A stretch of 64,000 nucleotides of DNA from Geotrypetes seraphini (lineage: Eukaryota; Chordata; Amphibia; Gymnophiona; Dermophiidae), in assembly GCF_902459505.1 (NCBI RefSeq), contig NC_047084.1:294694178-294758177 (forward strand), given 5' to 3'. Below the pieces are notes generated by a model. That model saw nothing but the letters and a program-made list of their open reading frames with translations. It was not told where the DNA came from and searched no databases. The position numbers and the translations under genes were made by a program. How positions within the stretch are numbered: position 1 is the stretch's first letter; each line of letters begins with the position of its first letter. Below, in pieces: positions 1 through 10,499 of this stretch.

Positions 1-69
1 AGTGTATGAGAGATATCACCCTGTCTATTGAATTTAAATTGCCTGATTACACAGAATTTAAGGTCATAA

Positions 70-654
70 AGAACTGTTATATTCTTATTTACAGTTATTT
101 CCTCCTGATGACGCAAGATATAGTGAAACACGATCGGTGTTGAGGAAATGTTGGATTGCTTTCACTACAAGGAGTTTTAGCTTTATGCTGAAATGTACTA
201 TTTTTAACGGTGGATTGGAGACTCACTTTTTTCACATTTTCTACTAAACCAACGAGTTACATATAAAAAAGACTTCATTGTACAACCTCCAGCATTAATG
301 AGCAGAACTCAAGGACGCATTTTATAGTGGAGATATATATATGTTTTTTCATCAACTATATCCAGCTAAGTATTCATCTTCACTTCTTTACCATTATTAT
401 TCTGCTTGAATAATTTATAATTAATCAATCAGATAGGGCTGGTAGGTAGGTGAGTGCAATGATGGAATGTTATTACATCTTCATTCTATTAACCTGTTGG
501 TTTTGAATAAGATTTCACACTGAGCACTCTACAAATTATTTTATAATGATTTAAGATATACTTTAAACATTTTGATTCACATTCAATGTTATATTATTTA
601 TTAGGTGAATTGATTTATAATAGATTTTTTCTCCTATTTATTTAATCTTTGATT
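70..654 (+). repeat. Left pseudo-LTR of PLE-1
   Basis: This 585-bp block recurs at 3888-4472 with one difference seen by eye (aacgg near 205 against atcgg near 4023). It starts at AGAACTGTTATATT and ends at TTAATCTTTGATT, just before ORF1. It holds a hammerhead motif and AT-rich sequence that may carry promoter activity, as pseudo-LTRs of this family are thought to do. Confidence 0.9.
97..149 (+). ncRNA. Hammerhead ribozyme motif in left pseudo-LTR
   Basis: The conserved core is present in order: CTGATGA at 105-111, GAA at 125-127, and a T at 141 as the cleavage-site nucleotide. Stem I is 8 bp and perfect (ATTTCCTC at 97-104 with GAGGAAAT at 142-149). Stem III is ACAC/GTGT (128-131 with 137-140) closed by a 5-base loop. 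Stem II (112-124) is weak by eye. Hammerhead motifs in pseudo-LTRs of Penelope-like elements are established knowledge; activity here is inferred. Confidence 0.8.
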
Positions 655-676
655 TTCAATTTAATTAAGGAGAATA

Positions 677-1435
677 ATGGCCTCCATTGGATGGGAAACT
701 AAGTCAGGATTATCCAATGAGAGAATTACCCAATTAATGAGTGGCACTCGTCTCTTGATAGGAGCACATGAAACTAATACTGATGATTGGTCTAATACAG
801 TTAAATTACACAAAACTTTGATTAGAGAACAAATGCATTCAGCTACATTATTAGAATATTGCCATACTCAAAGAATTCCAAGGGGGATGCGATTATATAA
901 GGAGCCTAGATTCCTTAATAATCCCCACTATGTGGAGAGATGGAATGCTTTATTAACACAATGTGGTTTGGATCTTATGTTATTAACAATTGATAATCTT
1001 GATACCATCATTAAAGATTTGGAATTGGAGCTACTTGAAAAACTTGAAAACATCAAGAAAATGGAAACTCCAGAGGATTTTGAAATTCACTATCAAGAAC
1101 ATTTTAAGTCCATGGAGGTTTATCAAACAGACATCCGTAAACAAAAAATAGCTAAGTTTAAAAGGGATGAACTTGACTACACTAAAGGATACATATATCC
1201 GTGGATGGATAAAAATAGAAAATCAAGACGTAATCGTCCGAATAAAAAACATATTACATTCATTAATTCTTCTAGTGAATCTTCGGATGATGGAAAGAAA
1301 TCAATTGCTCCAAGATCAGACTCTATACCACCCATTCCAGATTCTTTTTTACGGTTAACAACTACAACAGAGAAACAAACGGATTCAGGAATTCAGAGCA
1401 AACTCAAATCACGCAAACCCAACAAGAATCGTTAA
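677..1435 (+). CDS. PLE-1 ORF1 protein
   Basis: A 252-residue frame starting at an ATG 22 bases after the left pseudo-LTR. I recognise no catalytic domain. The middle (residues about 110-170) is rich in Leu, Glu and Lys and could form a coiled coil (DLELELLEKLENIKKMETPE). The tail is basic and Ser-rich (RKSRRNRPNKKH, then SSSESSDD), suggesting nucleic-acid binding. Upstream ORFs of this sort occur in several Penelope-like families. Its last 169 bases overlap an open stretch of the ORF2 frame, so the two products may be linked by translation. A real element-encoded protein seems likely because codon structure is open from pseudo-LTR to ORF2. Confidence 0.75.
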   Translation: MASIGWETKSGLSNERITQLMSGTRLLIGAHETNTDDWSNTVKLHKTLIREQMHSATLLEYCHTQRIPRGMRLYKEPRFLNNPHYVERWNALLTQCGLDLMLLTIDNLDTIIKDLELELLEKLENIKKMETPEDFEIHYQEHFKSMEVYQTDIRKQKIAKFKRDELDYTKGYIYPWMDKNRKSRRNRPNKKHITFINSSSESSDDGKKSIAPRSDSIPPIPDSFLRLTTTTEKQTDSGIQSKLKSRKPNKNR

Positions 1436-1686
1436 GATTAGTATTTAATATTTCATCTAGAACATTAACATCTACAGAAATTACTGTATTACAATTAGGC
1501 CTATCATTTGTTCCTTTCTCCTATTATGACTCATATGATACTCATGCCTGGTTACACAGATTTTTTAGATCATTAAAATTAAAATTATTTTTTGGTCAAA
1601 CCATAATTCAATCTCAAGATGAACCTTCTTTTACTGATTCTCACCATGTTCCTTCTTCTTGGGTCCCTCCGGGCCCCACTGACAAT

Positions 1687-3651
1687 ATGATAGCAGCTTT
1701 TGAAAAATTAGTACTAAGAGATGTGGCATCAATGGAGACTGTTAATCAGAAACAATATCATAATTTAACTCGAACTCAAAGAACAGCTTTAAATACTTTA
1801 ACACATGATAGATCCATAAAGATTCTACGGGCTGACAAAGGAGGAGGAGTCGTAATTATGGACACGGAAACTTATGAAACAGAAGCTAGACATCAACTTT
1901 CTGATGTTACTGTTTATCAACTTTTGGAACATGATCCTACTAATGATCTTCAACAGATCATATACTTTAAATTAAGTCAAGCTAATACTGAGGGGTTGAT
2001 ATCCTCTAAAGAATTTAAGTATCTGTATTGCAAACATCCTTCCATTCCAACGATTAAATTTCTTCCTAAGATACATAAATCACACATTAATCCGCCAGGG
2101 AGACCTATAGTATCATGCTGTGGTTCGATATTAGAACCTTTATCCCAATATATTGATTTTTATTTACAGCCATTTATGTTAACCATTCGTTCTTATATAA
2201 GAGATTCTATGGACCTCTTATTACAAATTCAAGATTTAGATCTTTCATCCTTCAATGCAGAGGATTTAATGTTAGTCACATTGGATATAACTTCGTTATA
2301 TACTAGTATACCACAACATGCAGCGTTACAAGTCATTGAACATTATTTGACAAAGTCCTCTCAAATAGGTAATAAACTGAATCTTTTGATGTTCATGGCT
2401 CAATTAGTGGTTAACAATAACTATTTTTTATATAATGGTCAATATTATTTACAACGTAAAGGTGTTGCCATGGGGGCAACGGTTGCTCCCGCTGTGGCAT
2501 GTTTATTTATGACCCAATTTGAAGACAAATATATATACAACTCTTTGTTTTTCAATAAAATATTATTTTGGAAAAGATTTATTGATGATATTATTTTCAT
2601 TTGGAAGGGGACAATTGATGAAGTGAATCAATTTGTAACTCAGCTAAACGAATGTGATCATAACATCAAGTTCAGTGCCAATATAGATAAATCTAACATC
2701 AATTTTTTGGACATTCAAATCTCTCTGTCAGCGAGCCAGTTTCAATCAACTATATACAGAAAAAATACTGATAGGAATTCTATTCTTCATTATAAAAGTT
2801 TTCATCCGAAACAACTTAAAAATAGCATTCCTAACAGTCAGTTTCTTAGATTGAAACGATTATGCTCTTCTCCAATTGAATATCATCATCAAGCTGGGAT
2901 TATGAAACAACGTTTTCGTGATAGGGGCTATCCTGAACGATGTATTAAAGTTGCCTACAAGAGAGCCAAGAACGCCAATCGTGATTGGTTGTTATTACCT
3001 AAAAATAAATTTGATCAAGTTAATTCAAGAATGACTTGTGTTTTACCATTTTCTAGTAAAACTTCTTTTGTACAAAAAATCATACACAAACATTGGAATA
3101 TATTAAGTTTTCATCCAATATTTTCTGAAACTCCCATGTTTGCTCATAAAAGAAGCAAAAATTTAGGTGAATATTTCAATAATAATTTAATTGATGAAAT
3201 CACTGTTGAATCAATAGGACATACCAGCTGTGGAAGATGCAAATACTGTTGCCATTCTTTGATTACCAATCAAATTAAAATACCTAATACAAATAATATT
3301 CATTATCTATGGGGACATTCGGATTGCAACACTTCTCAAGTAATATATGGAATTTTTTGTCCTTGCAACAAGATGTATATAGGTCAAACTAAAAGAGCTA
3401 TTAAGTTAAGAATAGCAGAACATTTGAGCAGTATTCGCACCAGCAAATTAGAGGCTCCTTTAACTGATCACTGGTATGCAGCTGGTCATTCTCTTGATGA
3501 CCTTAAATTCTGTGTAATCAGGCAATTTAAATTCAATAGACAGGGTGATATCTCTCATACACTTCTTTATCATGAACAACGTTTAATCTATACTTGGAAC
3601 ACAGTGATTCCTAATGGTCTCAACAAAGAAATAGAGTGGACCATTAGATGA
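1687..3651 (+). CDS. PLE-1 ORF2: reverse transcriptase with GIY-YIG endonuclease
   Basis: A 654-residue frame from its first ATG. Reverse-transcriptase motifs appear in order: DITSLYTSIP (motif A, Asp near residue 200), GVAMGATVAP (motif B, near 260), FIDDIIF (catalytic Asp pair near 300) and NFLDIQIS after it. A Cys-rich linker follows (CGRCKYCC near 517). Then comes a GIY-YIG nuclease (GIFCPCNKMYIGQTKR near 555, with a downstream Arg and LYHEQRLIY). This domain order is diagnostic for Penelope-like elements. The same frame is open upstream to 1267 and encodes a conserved-looking block (TSTEITVLQLGLSFVP, about 1468-1515), so the ATG at 1687 is probably not the functional beginning. Expression may use a shift or reinitiation from ORF1. 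Confidence 0.92.
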   Translation: MIAAFEKLVLRDVASMETVNQKQYHNLTRTQRTALNTLTHDRSIKILRADKGGGVVIMDTETYETEARHQLSDVTVYQLLEHDPTNDLQQIIYFKLSQANTEGLISSKEFKYLYCKHPSIPTIKFLPKIHKSHINPPGRPIVSCCGSILEPLSQYIDFYLQPFMLTIRSYIRDSMDLLLQIQDLDLSSFNAEDLMLVTLDITSLYTSIPQHAALQVIEHYLTKSSQIGNKLNLLMFMAQLVVNNNYFLYNGQYYLQRKGVAMGATVAPAVACLFMTQFEDKYIYNSLFFNKILFWKRFIDDIIFIWKGTIDEVNQFVTQLNECDHNIKFSANIDKSNINFLDIQISLSASQFQSTIYRKNTDRNSILHYKSFHPKQLKNSIPNSQFLRLKRLCSSPIEYHHQAGIMKQRFRDRGYPERCIKVAYKRAKNANRDWLLLPKNKFDQVNSRMTCVLPFSSKTSFVQKIIHKHWNILSFHPIFSETPMFAHKRSKNLGEYFNNNLIDEITVESIGHTSCGRCKYCCHSLITNQIKIPNTNNIHYLWGHSDCNTSQVIYGIFCPCNKMYIGQTKRAIKLRIAEHLSSIRTSKLEAPLTDHWYAAGHSLDDLKFCVIRQFKFNRQGDISHTLLYHEQRLIYTWNTVIPNGLNKEIEWTIR

Positions 3652-3887
3652 TAATTGTATATCATTTAATTATGATGTTATATCATTAAACACGTGTTCA
3701 TTATGTGATCCTTAAATGATCTTTAAATACGTTGCCACGTTTTGACGTCAGACGTCACACGCTGATTTAACTTTTCAGTTGGAATCTCCTGTCGGCGTGT
3801 TCTCTCCATTGTGTGGTCCGAAGGTATTTCATTTCTTAAGTTTTGTAAACATTTTAAAAAAAATTTTTGAGCATTTTTTGATTTTTG

Positions 3888-4472
3888 AGAACTGTTATAT
3901 TCTTATTTACAGTTATTTCCTCCTGATGACGCAAGATATAGTGAAACACGATCGGTGTTGAGGAAATGTTGGATTGCTTTCACTACAAGGAGTTTTAGCT
4001 TTATGCTGAAATGTACTATTTTTATCGGTGGATTGGAGACTCACTTTTTTCACATTTTCTACTAAACCAACGAGTTACATATAAAAAAGACTTCATTGTA
4101 CAACCTCCAGCATTAATGAGCAGAACTCAAGGACGCATTTTATAGTGGAGATATATATATGTTTTTTCATCAACTATATCCAGCTAAGTATTCATCTTCA
4201 CTTCTTTACCATTATTATTCTGCTTGAATAATTTATAATTAATCAATCAGATAGGGCTGGTAGGTAGGTGAGTGCAATGATGGAATGTTATTACATCTTC
4301 ATTCTATTAACCTGTTGGTTTTGAATAAGATTTCACACTGAGCACTCTACAAATTATTTTATAATGATTTAAGATATACTTTAAACATTTTGATTCACAT
4401 TCAATGTTATATTATTTATTAGGTGAATTGATTTATAATAGATTTTTTCTCCTATTTATTTAATCTTTGATT
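3888..4472 (+). repeat. Right pseudo-LTR of PLE-1
   Basis: Direct copy of 70-654. The 237 bases between the ORF2 stop and this repeat form a 3' untranslated stretch. After 4472 comes an ATT-rich stretch that differs from the sequence following the left copy, which fixes the right end. Confidence 0.9.
3915..3967 (+). ncRNA. Hammerhead ribozyme motif in right pseudo-LTR
   Basis: Identical to the motif at 97-149: core CTGATGA at 3923-3929, 8-bp stem I (3915-3922 with 3960-3967), stem III ACAC/GTGT and a T before the second stem I strand. Confidence 0.8.
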
Positions 4473-4744
4473 ATTATTATTATACAATATATAGTAGTTC
4501 TTATGGGCTTGGGTCCTCCTCTCTATGGTTCAATAGCCCCCTCCCCCCCCCAAGACTACTTAAGCCACCTCTGTGCAGCTATTAGGCTTTCCTATGCCAG
4601 GTGCTGATGTTCTGGAGGCAGTTATGTACATTTTTATTATGATTATTTTTGGGGGGGTCAGTGATCACTGGGGGAGAGTGGGGGGGTCTGTACTTTGTGT
4701 CTGCAGTGGTTATCTGGTCACTTTGGATACCTTCTGGGCACCTA

Positions 4745-5511
4745 GGGCTAGATTCTCTAAGCAAACTGATCATGTACCTATTGGTTTGCGACCCCTTTGC
4801 GACCCGATTTCCCTCCCACCTGATTCACTAACCTTTGTCCCAATCATCCTCCGATTTGCGCATGCAAATGAGGGGGAACGGCATTGAAATGATGGCAAGC
4901 AGCAATTCACAAACAAAAACCTGCAACACCGACAGGGCTGGCCGATCACAATAAAGCGACTGCTTGGGACCAGTCGTTCACAGCTTTACGAATGCCATCT
5001 CCTGCTCTGCCTGCTGTCTTTCCAGCTCTCTATCCCCGACTCTCCTGCTCTTTCTGCCCCGACTCTCTGCAGCAATTTTCTCCTACCACCCTGCTCTTCC
5101 CCGAATTTGCTCTCCTGCTCTTTGCCCTGACTCCCTAAATCTGCTCTCCTGCTCCTTGCCCCAACTCTCTGCCCCCGAATCTGCTCTCCTGCTCCTTGCC
5201 CTGGCTTTCCCTCACAATGCGAGCCCGTGATTTTAACCCGCGAATTTAAAGCAGATTAAAACCATGGGCTCGTTGGGCTAGTAAAAAAGTTTTTTTAAAA
5301 AGTTGCGGCTCTTAGACACATGCGCAGACCATCTACAGATGGTCTGCACATGCGTTGGGATTGTTACAGAGCAATCATGGTGGTCGGTTGGGGTGTGATT
5401 TTGATTGCCCTCATTTGTATGAGGGCGATTCATGAATCAGCCCCCTGGTCACGGATTGGATTGGATCCCTCACGGATCGGATCCAATCCATGCCTTTAGT
5501 GAATCTAGCCC
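4745..5511. mobile_element. Non-autonomous DNA transposon with GGGCTAGATTC termini
   Basis: The left end reads GGGCTAGATTCTCTAAGC and the right end in reverse complement reads GGGCTAGATTCACTAAAGGC, giving imperfect inverted termini of about 18 bp. Flanks are CTA and TTA, so a short target duplication is possible but not proven. The interior is pyrimidine-rich with no credible frame. A related end pair occurs at 40803-41336. Confidence 0.55.
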
Positions 5512-5730
5512 TTAGACCTGTTGTTAGATCGCCTAAGTCACAATGTATAAGTTCCGTCTAGGCAGTCTCGTGAAACTTTTGATTATCCCTGCAGTACGAC
5601 TAAGTCTAGGTCGGCTCACATCTCGTCCCAGCCACTCCTCGAAATATGCCCCTTTCAGCTCAGGGCACACAGTGGGATTCAGAGGTCTAAAAAGTCTCTG
5701 GATAGGTCTAAAAACCCATTTTGATTATTG

Positions 5731-5767
5731 GCACTTGGACAACCTATCTTTTAGGTTGTCCAAGTGC
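5731..5767. repeat. Short perfect hairpin in a MITE-like stretch
   Basis: GCACTTGGACAACCTA pairs perfectly with TAGGTTGTCCAAGTGC across a short loop. A similar pair of arms (around GTACTTGGA and TCCAAGTAC) lies at 30977-31014, so both look like centres of one palindromic MITE family. Confidence 0.5.
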
Positions 5768-6054
5768 CGACTTGGGCGGGTTTGTAGACATATTTTCCTT
5801 TTGATTATGAGCCCCATAGTGTCCAGCTTTTGCATCCATAATTGACCACTGAGAAAATGAGTGCGTGGACAAGTCTGATCTTCGTTTGGAGTGTTATTTC
5901 CTTGCTTTTGAATACCCATACTTTGTGAAGAGCCTTCATTGAAGAGTGACCCAGTGCTATCCTGCAGAGTATTTCTTCCCTGCTAGTTGCTTCTTTGTTT
6001 AGGAGAGAGCCCAGGAGATTTGAAATCCTTTACATAGTTTAAATATGGTTCTGG

Positions 6055-7185
6055 CCTCTGCAGTCAACCAATGTAATATAGACAAGAGTGGAGAGACTCA
6101 TCATAATTTTTTTGTTCCGCCATATTTTGTAAGCTCTGTAAGATTGTGATGATGACTTATTATTAATACGTTTCTTTGACAGTAAGCCTATAAGCAAGAA
6201 CAGATCTATGAAGGCAGAAAGCTGCTGTCTGTGTAAAACATTTAAGAAATATCAGAAAAGTTACATTAAAGTTGCAAAAAAAAAAATCAAAAAAATCAAA
6301 GATTATTGTTTCATTGACCATGTCCATGACCTGATTTTGGCATATCGGCAAATATCGGCTAAAACAATTGCTGAGACACTACAGATATGCAGAAAACGTG
6401 TTGGGTGTATAATCCACAAGCAACTGGGTATGCAAAAGCTGTCAGCCAAGTGGGTGCCCAAATGTTTGAAAGCTGACAAGAAATGATATTGAGTGGACAC
6501 TTCCAAGTTGATTTTGCAGCATTTTCAGTAAGCTGGTGCCAATGTTTTGGAACAGCTACTTACTGTTCATGAAACATGGTTACACCACTATGATCCTGAG
6601 ACAAAACAACAGTCCATGCAATGGCAGCCCTCAGATTCTCCAAGGCCAAGGAAATTCAAGACCCAAACGTCAGCCGGAAAGGTCATGGCCACAGTGTTTT
6701 GGGATCAGGAAGGCGCTGTAATGACTATCTTCCAAGTGGCCAAACAGTTAATGCAGAATACTAGTCACTTGCTGTGCTGATTAAAGGAGGCATTGAAAGA
6801 GAAAAGGAGAGGGAAGCTGCGGAAAGGAGTTCTCTTTTTGCAAGACAATGCACCTGCTCACAAGGCTGGCAAAACGATGGATGTTTTGACGCAGTTGGGG
6901 TTTCAGTGCATAGACCATCCACCCTACTCACCAGATCTTGCTCCATCTGACTGTTTTCTGTTTGCAGACCTTAAAAATAATTTGAAAGGATGACAATTTT
7001 TGAATGATTTGGAGGTGGCTGCAGCAGCGGAGCAGTATTTCTGACCAGACATAATTTTTTGGAAGGGTTACAGAAACTTCAGACATGTGCCGAGTGTGTT
7101 GACCTTAGGGGTGAATATGTGAAATAAATTGTAAGTTTCATGGCTCCAAGTTATTCCCTTTTTGGTTGGGCTGAGAACTTTTCAG
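6055..7185 (+). pseudogene. mariner (Tc1/mariner) transposase remnant
   Basis: Broken frames match a mariner transposase in order: HDLILAYRQISAKTIAET (helix-turn-helix, near 6320), LGMQKLSAKWVPKCL (near 6425), ETWLHHYDPETKQQSMQW (near 6567), SAGKVMATVFWDQEGAV (near 6670), LQDNAPAHKAGKT (near 6838) and PPYSPDLAPSDCFLF (near 6920). The first catalytic Asp (usual DETW) is His here (VHETW), while the later DNAPAH and APSD acidic residues remain. Several frame changes and stops separate the blocks. The right end is the inverted-repeat sequence TTGGTTGGGCTGAGAACTTT plus TCAG at 7162-7185. The left end near 6055 is diverged and uncertain. Non-functional. Confidence 0.85.
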
Positions 7186-7276
7186 TGGTCCCTCCTAAAT
7201 ATCTGGACCCTAACAAAAAAAAGTATCAGATTGTGGAAGCTGTGAGCAGGCTTCTGTAGTAGCAGTAGCAGTAGCA

Positions 7277-7446
7277 GTTAGTCAAAGTCCCTCCTTGAGG
7301 GCTGCAATCCAGTCGGGTTTTCAGGATTTCCCTAATGAATATGCATTGCAAGCAGTGCATGCACATAGATCTCATGCATATTCATTGGGGAAATCCTGAA
7401 AACCTGACTGGATTGCAGCCCTCAAGGAGGGACTTTGAGACTCCTG
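7277..7446. mobile_element. Palindromic hAT-type MITE
   Basis: Arms of about 80 bp (GTCCCTCCTTGAGGGC and its complement GCCCTCAAGGAGGGAC) surround a centre with GCATGCAC. The right end is GACTTTGAGACTCCTG. The same palindrome with variant ends recurs near 15764, 18045, 28391, 31784, 37402, 40473 and 41050. Target duplication is unclear here. Confidence 0.65.
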
Positions 7447-7549
7447 ACTGTTAGTGCTCCGTAATTTACCTGCACTTTAGTAAAAAAAAAAAAAAAAACA
7501 ACACCTCTAGAGTTTTGAATACGTAGTGTGAGTGCTGGTGTCTGTAGAG

Positions 7550-8402
7550 CACAGGTGTCAAACTCAAGGCCCGCCTGGCCACTTTATGCGGCCCTCGGTG
7601 CGATGCGGTGTTTTCACTGCCAAAGCCGTGGGCAGCGGCTCCTACGCGCATCCTGAGCCTGAAACGGAAGCCTTCTCTGATGTCGCAATGCCAGAGGGAA
7701 TGCTTCCGGATGAGGTGTGGGACGCATGAGGAGCTGCCACCCGCAGCTTTATGCACACTGCGGCAGTGAAGAGGAGGGAGCCGGCCAGAAGATAACACCG
7801 GGGGCGGCAATGAAAACACCACATCGCACCGCGGGCCGCATAAAACGGCCAGGCGGGAGCCGGCCAGAAGGTAAGACACCCGCTGGAGGGAGGCACCTAG
7901 TTGAGGCACAGCATGGAGGGAGGGAAACAACAAAGGTAGGGGGAATGATTTTATTTTCAATTTAGTGATTGAATTGTGTCAATTTTGAGAATTTACATCT
8001 GCTGTCTATGTTTTGGACTATTCAGGAAGAAATGCATTTGTTTCTCTTTCTCTGGGTTTGTATTATAAGCAGAGTCTTGAATCTTAAGATTTCGTTTGTA
8101 TATATTAGTACTTATAGTCTGTGGTCCCGTATTTGCATAGGGGTTATCTGTGTTCTGGTAGGAATGAATGTTGAGAAGCAGAGAGTGTGCTTTGTGTAGT
8201 TTAATTTAATGGTTAACCATTATGTGTTGTTAATAAGATTTTATTGTGTGTGTATATATGAAAAATGAATGGTAAAAAGGGTATTACAATTAGCACTATT
8301 ATGCGGGCAGGGTCTGGAGCGGAGATTGGGCAGGATCTAGTCCACAACTTAGCCTGTGTTTTGGATTTCAGACCCTTAATGTGACTGAGTTTGACACTCC
8401 TG
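7550..8402. mobile_element. Non-autonomous hAT element, 853 bp
   Basis: Ends are CACAGGTGTCAAACTC and GAGTTTGACACTCCTG, typical of Charlie-like hAT termini. A perfect 8-bp target duplication CTGTAGAG sits at 7542-7549 and 8403-8410. Interior is GC-rich on the left with no transposase. A block near 7620-7680 (GGGCAGCGGCTCCTACGC) recurs in the Tigger-like element near 19845, suggesting sequence shared between families. Confidence 0.85.
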
Positions 8403-8414
8403 CTGTAGAGAAAT

Positions 8415-8697
8415 ATATGCATTGATTATAACTCCCGCCCTCTCCCCCCTCCTTCTACTCTTCCCCTTCCTCCATACCCTCCTTTGGTTCTCTCTCTCTC
8501 CCTCTTACCTTCCAATCCAACCTTCGTCGTTGCTTGTAACTCTGATAAAATTCTGATAAAATGTTCCAACATATCCTTCCTCGTTGCTTGTAACTCCGAC
8601 AAAATGTTGTAAATCTGTGTTCAGATCGGATCTTAATTAATTGATGTGAACCGCCTAGAACTCCTTGGGTATGGAGGTATACAAGAACATAATAATA
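8415..8697 (+). repeat. LINE 3' tail (L2-like) ending in TAA repeats
   Basis: GTGAACCGCCTAGAACTCC followed by an ATA/TAA run is a 3' tail also seen at 20617-20680 (TGTAAACCGCCTTGAAC). The Tigger-like element at 8698-9515 is inserted in the TAA run, which continues at 9516. Confidence 0.5.
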
Positions 8698-9515
8698 CAG
8701 TGGTACCTTGGATTACGAGCATAATCCGTTCCGGAAGCATGCTCGTAATCCAAAATGCTCATTTATCAAAGCGAGTTTCCCCATAGGAAATAATGGAAAC
8801 TCGCTTTGATACGTTCCCACCCCCGATAACCGGCATCGCTCCCCCCCACTCGCAAAGGCCTCCTCGCTCCAACCGGCACCCCCCCACCGCGCGAACCAGC
8901 CCCTCCGCCAGTACAACTTAAATTTACCCACCTCCCCGTCTAGCACCGGCACGCAGGCACAGCTCGTGTGCCTAGAAGATCTTCCGTCTTCCGTCTTCGG
9001 TTCCATAGACAAAGCACGCCTTTGTCCCGGCGCGCTTTTGACCTGACACCTCCGGTTTCTGCCTGCCTTGAGCATGCATCTGCGCATGCTCAAGGACTTC
9101 TATTCTCCCTCTCGCTGAGAATCTCTGCGAGAGGGAGAATTAGAAGTCCTTGAGCATGCGCAGATGCATGCTCAAGGCAGGCAGGCAGAAGCTGGAGGTG
9201 TCAGGTCAAAAGCGCACCGGGACAAAGGCGCGCTTTGTCTATGGAACCGAAGCCGGAAGCCAGAAGATCTTCTAGGCACACGAGCTGTGCCTGCGTGCCG
9301 GTGCTAGACGGGGAGGTGGGTAAATTTAAGTTGTACTAGCGGGGGAGGGGGGGCGGTTGGAGCGAGGGGGCCCTTTCGAACGGGGGGGAAGCGATGCCGG
9401 TTATCGGGGGGGGGGTGCTCGCAAATCAAGTTTGCGAGTCAAAAGTTTGCTGAGTGTTTTGCTCGTCTTGCAAAACACTCGCAAACAGGGCTACTCGCAA
9501 ACCGAGGTTTGACTG
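8698..9515. mobile_element. Tigger-like MITE, 818 bp, folding as one hairpin
   Basis: The left end is CAGTGGTACCTTGGATTACG and the right end is CAAACCGAGGTTTGACTG, with TA on both sides (8696-8697, 9516-9517), as expected for Tc1/mariner-class insertion. From about 8905 to 9335 the interior is a long inverted repeat centred near 9110. The arms carry the GTCAGGTCAAAAG motif also found at the ends of the fold-back elements at 20776 and 30065. Confidence 0.75.
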
Positions 9516-10387
9516 TAGTAATAATAATAATAATATTTGAAAGAAGGTGGGTGGGACGGGATATAATTTTTATGTTTTTAGAATTATATGAGAATTACAA
9601 GTGTTATTGTTGTTACTAATGATATATTCCTGTACGCTTGCTGTAAGTTTTCAAAATGAATAAAGATTTAAAAAAAAAAAAAAAAAGAGAAATATATGCA
9701 TTTTTAAAGTGAAAAAAAAAGGGAAATAAAAAGAAAGTTTTAAGGTCTCATCTACAATTGATTTCTGGATCTTTATTTGTACAGAGCTGAGGAGTTTTGT
9801 CAGAAATTAGCTAAGGTGAGGAGCTACTTTTGATAGACAGTCACTAGAACCTGTTCCTACCTTTCCTCTGTGGTGTAACCCTGGGGAAGTGGGTGCAGAA
9901 TAAACACCCCGCTTTTAAATTGAACAAAAACTGTGTCTTTCTGGACCCGAAACCTCGTCATATTATTTAATAAAATGTTTCCTGTTAAAGTTATGACAAT
10001 AAGTTAATGACCAATAAACAGTTAACAAGGCTGGCCTCAGATTTTGCCTCCCCCACCCATCGGGATGTGTGTAAGATGCCTTTAATCAGGGCACTCAGCA
10101 GGATACAAGGACCCACTTTACACGTTTTCACCGTCCATTAATGCGCCCACAATAGCGTTATGCAGATCTTGACACATTAGCTTCGGTTTCTCTTTCGATT
10201 AGGCTCCGGTAAAAATTTAAATGCACTGGAAAACCCGCCCTTTTCTTTTCCTGCATGCCATCTATTTAGAGAAGCTTTTGTAATATTTTGTGAAAACGGC
10301 CTGACTTTTTGTTCATTTTCCTTGTGAGAAAACAGCATAATATTCTCAATGCAATCTTTCTCTACATCTACATGTATACACACGGGA

Positions 10388-10440
<53 letters not shown>

Positions 10441-10449
10441 GTTAATTTC

Positions 10450-10499
<50 letters not shown>

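Larger units (their letters stand above)
1..4472 (+). mobile_element. Penelope-like element PLE-1, young, apparently whole
   Basis: Direct repeats of 585 bp (70-654 and 3888-4472) flank two open frames, the second with a reverse transcriptase and a C-terminal GIY-YIG endonuclease, which is the hallmark of Penelope-like elements. Bases 1 to about 67 are the reverse complement of about 3497-3563, the end of the RT/endonuclease frame. So the left pseudo-LTR is preceded by an inverted piece of the element's own 3' end, a layout known for this family. The window begins inside the element or inside an adjoining inverted copy, so the true left end is not visible. The right end abuts an ATT-rich run at 4473. 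The two pseudo-LTRs differ at one position by eye, which suggests recent insertion. Confidence 0.9.

Noticed and set aside
1167-1358. 63-codon frame within PLE-1 ORF1
   Set aside because: Alternate-register shadow of ORF1.
7466-7960. 164-codon minus-strand frame
   Set aside because: Lies inside the hAT element at 7550-8402 and has overlapping open frames on both strands without motifs.
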